Under the pieces are notes generated by a model that was not told the origin of the DNA, did not search any database, and was given only the letters and a program-made list of their open reading frames with translations. DNA of 64,000 nt from Megaustenia siamemsis (taxonomy: Eukaryota; Mollusca; Gastropoda; Stylommatophora; Ariophantidae). The DNA lies in NCBI GenBank assembly GCA_032433765.1, contig JAVIAB010000073.1, positions 63,258,199-63,322,198 of the forward strand. The letters run 5' to 3'. Shown one piece after another: positions 62,976-64,000 of the stretch (positions within the stretch are counted from its first letter, which is position 1; the number at the start of each line of letters is the position of its first letter). A program made the translations under genes and the position numbers.

Positions 62976-63295
62976 CTTTACCCAGTCGCACTATCCCTCT
63001 CTGGACTTCGTTTCAAGGATTTCCGAAGGAGGGACAAAGTCGATACGTTCGGAAATGAAAGAAGGTGCAGGGGATGCCAGAAAGACGGTTAACGCCGTCT
63101 ACTGTCTTAGGGTCCCTCCCATAACCTTCGATTCTAACTAGAATCTAGTCCACAAGGTAGTGGAGGGTTTTGTGGTCGAAGTTTCCCTTCTTCTCTTCTT
63201 CTAGACGGGTTGCCAGCCAAGGTTTACGAGTCCCTTCGGGAGCGATATCTAAAGATACGCCTTTGTCAGGCTCATGTGCCCGGACGTCCGTATTG
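62976..63295 (-). mobile_element. LINE F leader module, copy 2
   Basis: It matches 51877-52140 (CTTTACCCAGTCGCACTATC, GGGGATGCCAGAAAGACGGT, CATAACCTTCGATTCTAACT) and extends further with GACGGGTTGCCAGCCAAGG and a GATATCTAAAGATACG block. Confidence 0.7.
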
Positions 63296-63297
63296 CT

Positions 63298-63299
63298 AT

Positions 63300-63346
<47 letters not shown>
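63298..63346. repeat. (TA)n microsatellite
   Basis: About 45 bp of alternating T and A at the outer edge of the F leader module. Confidence 0.95.
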
Positions 63347-63347
<1 letters not shown>

Positions 63348-63821
63348 TAAATTCTAAGAATACTTTACCCACATGTAGTTCTACATTAAAACACATGCAA
63401 ATGAATGTATGCGAGTGCAGTGTTTTTGCTGAGTTGACATCGTGTGCTTCTTCAACTAATCTTATGCAAAAATGTAAATACATGGGCATATATAATTAAA
63501 TAGTAACCAATATTATACAATTACGTGAGATAACTCATTCAATATCTCTTTCATATGAACCAGATAAGTCTCTACAACAAAGTTTACTATAGATCTTAAG
63601 CTTCCTTCGTCACCATAAAGTTCAAAACTCACAAGGCTCAAGGAAGGCGGGCCACATCCCTACACCACTCGTTAAGCAGACAGTCTAGATTGCATTGTTC
63701 TACTATTTGTGTGCTCACTCCATATGAGCTGATATGTGGTTATCCAATCTCCAATTTCTATTTTATTGTACATATATGTATTAATCTACAGTGGTCAGAT
63801 TTTTTAAATATTTCTGAATTA
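63347..63821. other. unassigned sequence
   Basis: No gene or repeat was recognised; the 114-codon minus frame ending at 63145 crosses a TA repeat and the F leader and is not credible. Confidence 0.35.
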
Positions 63822-64000
63822 AAAAAAAAAAAAGTAAAGTACGCCCGTCACGCCAAGTGGCGTATAGGAAAATATGGTGTTAGTGACCCTATATTTTACA
63901 GACCTTCAGCACATGATTTTTGGGGTAATGTGGTCAGTATTACGCCCGTGCTGCTTTTACTTTCCCAGAAACAAATCCGGTACCCATTTAAGGCTGGGTG
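63822..64000 (-). mobile_element. tRNA-derived SINE copy 9, cut by window end
   Basis: It starts with an A-run and GTAAAGTACGCCCGTCACGC and continues to TTTAAGGCTGGGTG; the tRNA-like head lies beyond the window. Confidence 0.92.

Overview
This window is 64 kb of animal, probably invertebrate, genomic DNA dominated by transposable elements. There is no bacterial-style gene organisation: no operons and no long intact genes. Almost every long open frame is a broken piece of a retrotransposon. The lineage cannot be fixed from the sequence. The metazoan reading rests on several things seen together: RTE/BovB-like LINEs with TGATGA tails, LINEs with RNase H, CR1/L2-like LINEs, Penelope-like elements, a tRNA-derived SINE, hAT and pogo-type DNA transposons, and two or three candidate host exons bounded by splice signals.

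Layout. 1-2546: two ~500-bp direct repeats around a purine-rich core, like an LTR pair. 2860-6650: LINE scraps, microsatellites and an LTR-like block. 6931-9900: LINE family C, one copy inserted in another. 9966-10950: the RNase H end of an I-type LINE. 12400-14150: a LINE whose RT frame is split by a 732-bp insert. 15612-20440: a full-length RTE (family A) inside an older antisense copy of itself, and itself split by a pogo-type element. 22757-27160: Penelope-like elements with two hammerhead-ribozyme-like cores, plus an RNase H LINE (family E). 27406-27728: a candidate host exon. 28500-31290: a CR1-like LINE, SINEs, an RTE tail and an LTR-like block. 32330-38200: LINE fragments J, F, B, A and C with three nested SINEs. 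39240-39550: the probable 5' UTR and first coding exon of NIP7. 39719-42295: an I-type LINE (D1). 42426-45165: RTE family B, antisense. 46000-49790: LINE J, an I-type LINE (D2), and an RTE-A copy split by an hAT element. 50305-52140: a CR1-like LINE (F). 52850-57265: a near full-length RTE-B split by a 3'-truncated E fragment. 58085-60550: an antisense RTE-B holding a SINE and an internally deleted sense RTE-B. 61300-63290: LINE F again. 63822-64000: a SINE cut by the window edge.

The parts work as a transposon community. Autonomous LINE families (A, B and C with TGATGA or GATA tails; D with RNase H) would supply the reverse transcriptase and endonuclease. The tRNA-headed SINE (nine copies, seven with visible target-site duplications) is a likely passenger. 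The internally deleted B4, F1 and F2 copies look like non-autonomous derivatives. Many insertions can be ordered in time because target duplications are readable. Family letters (A to L, H) are local names used only here.
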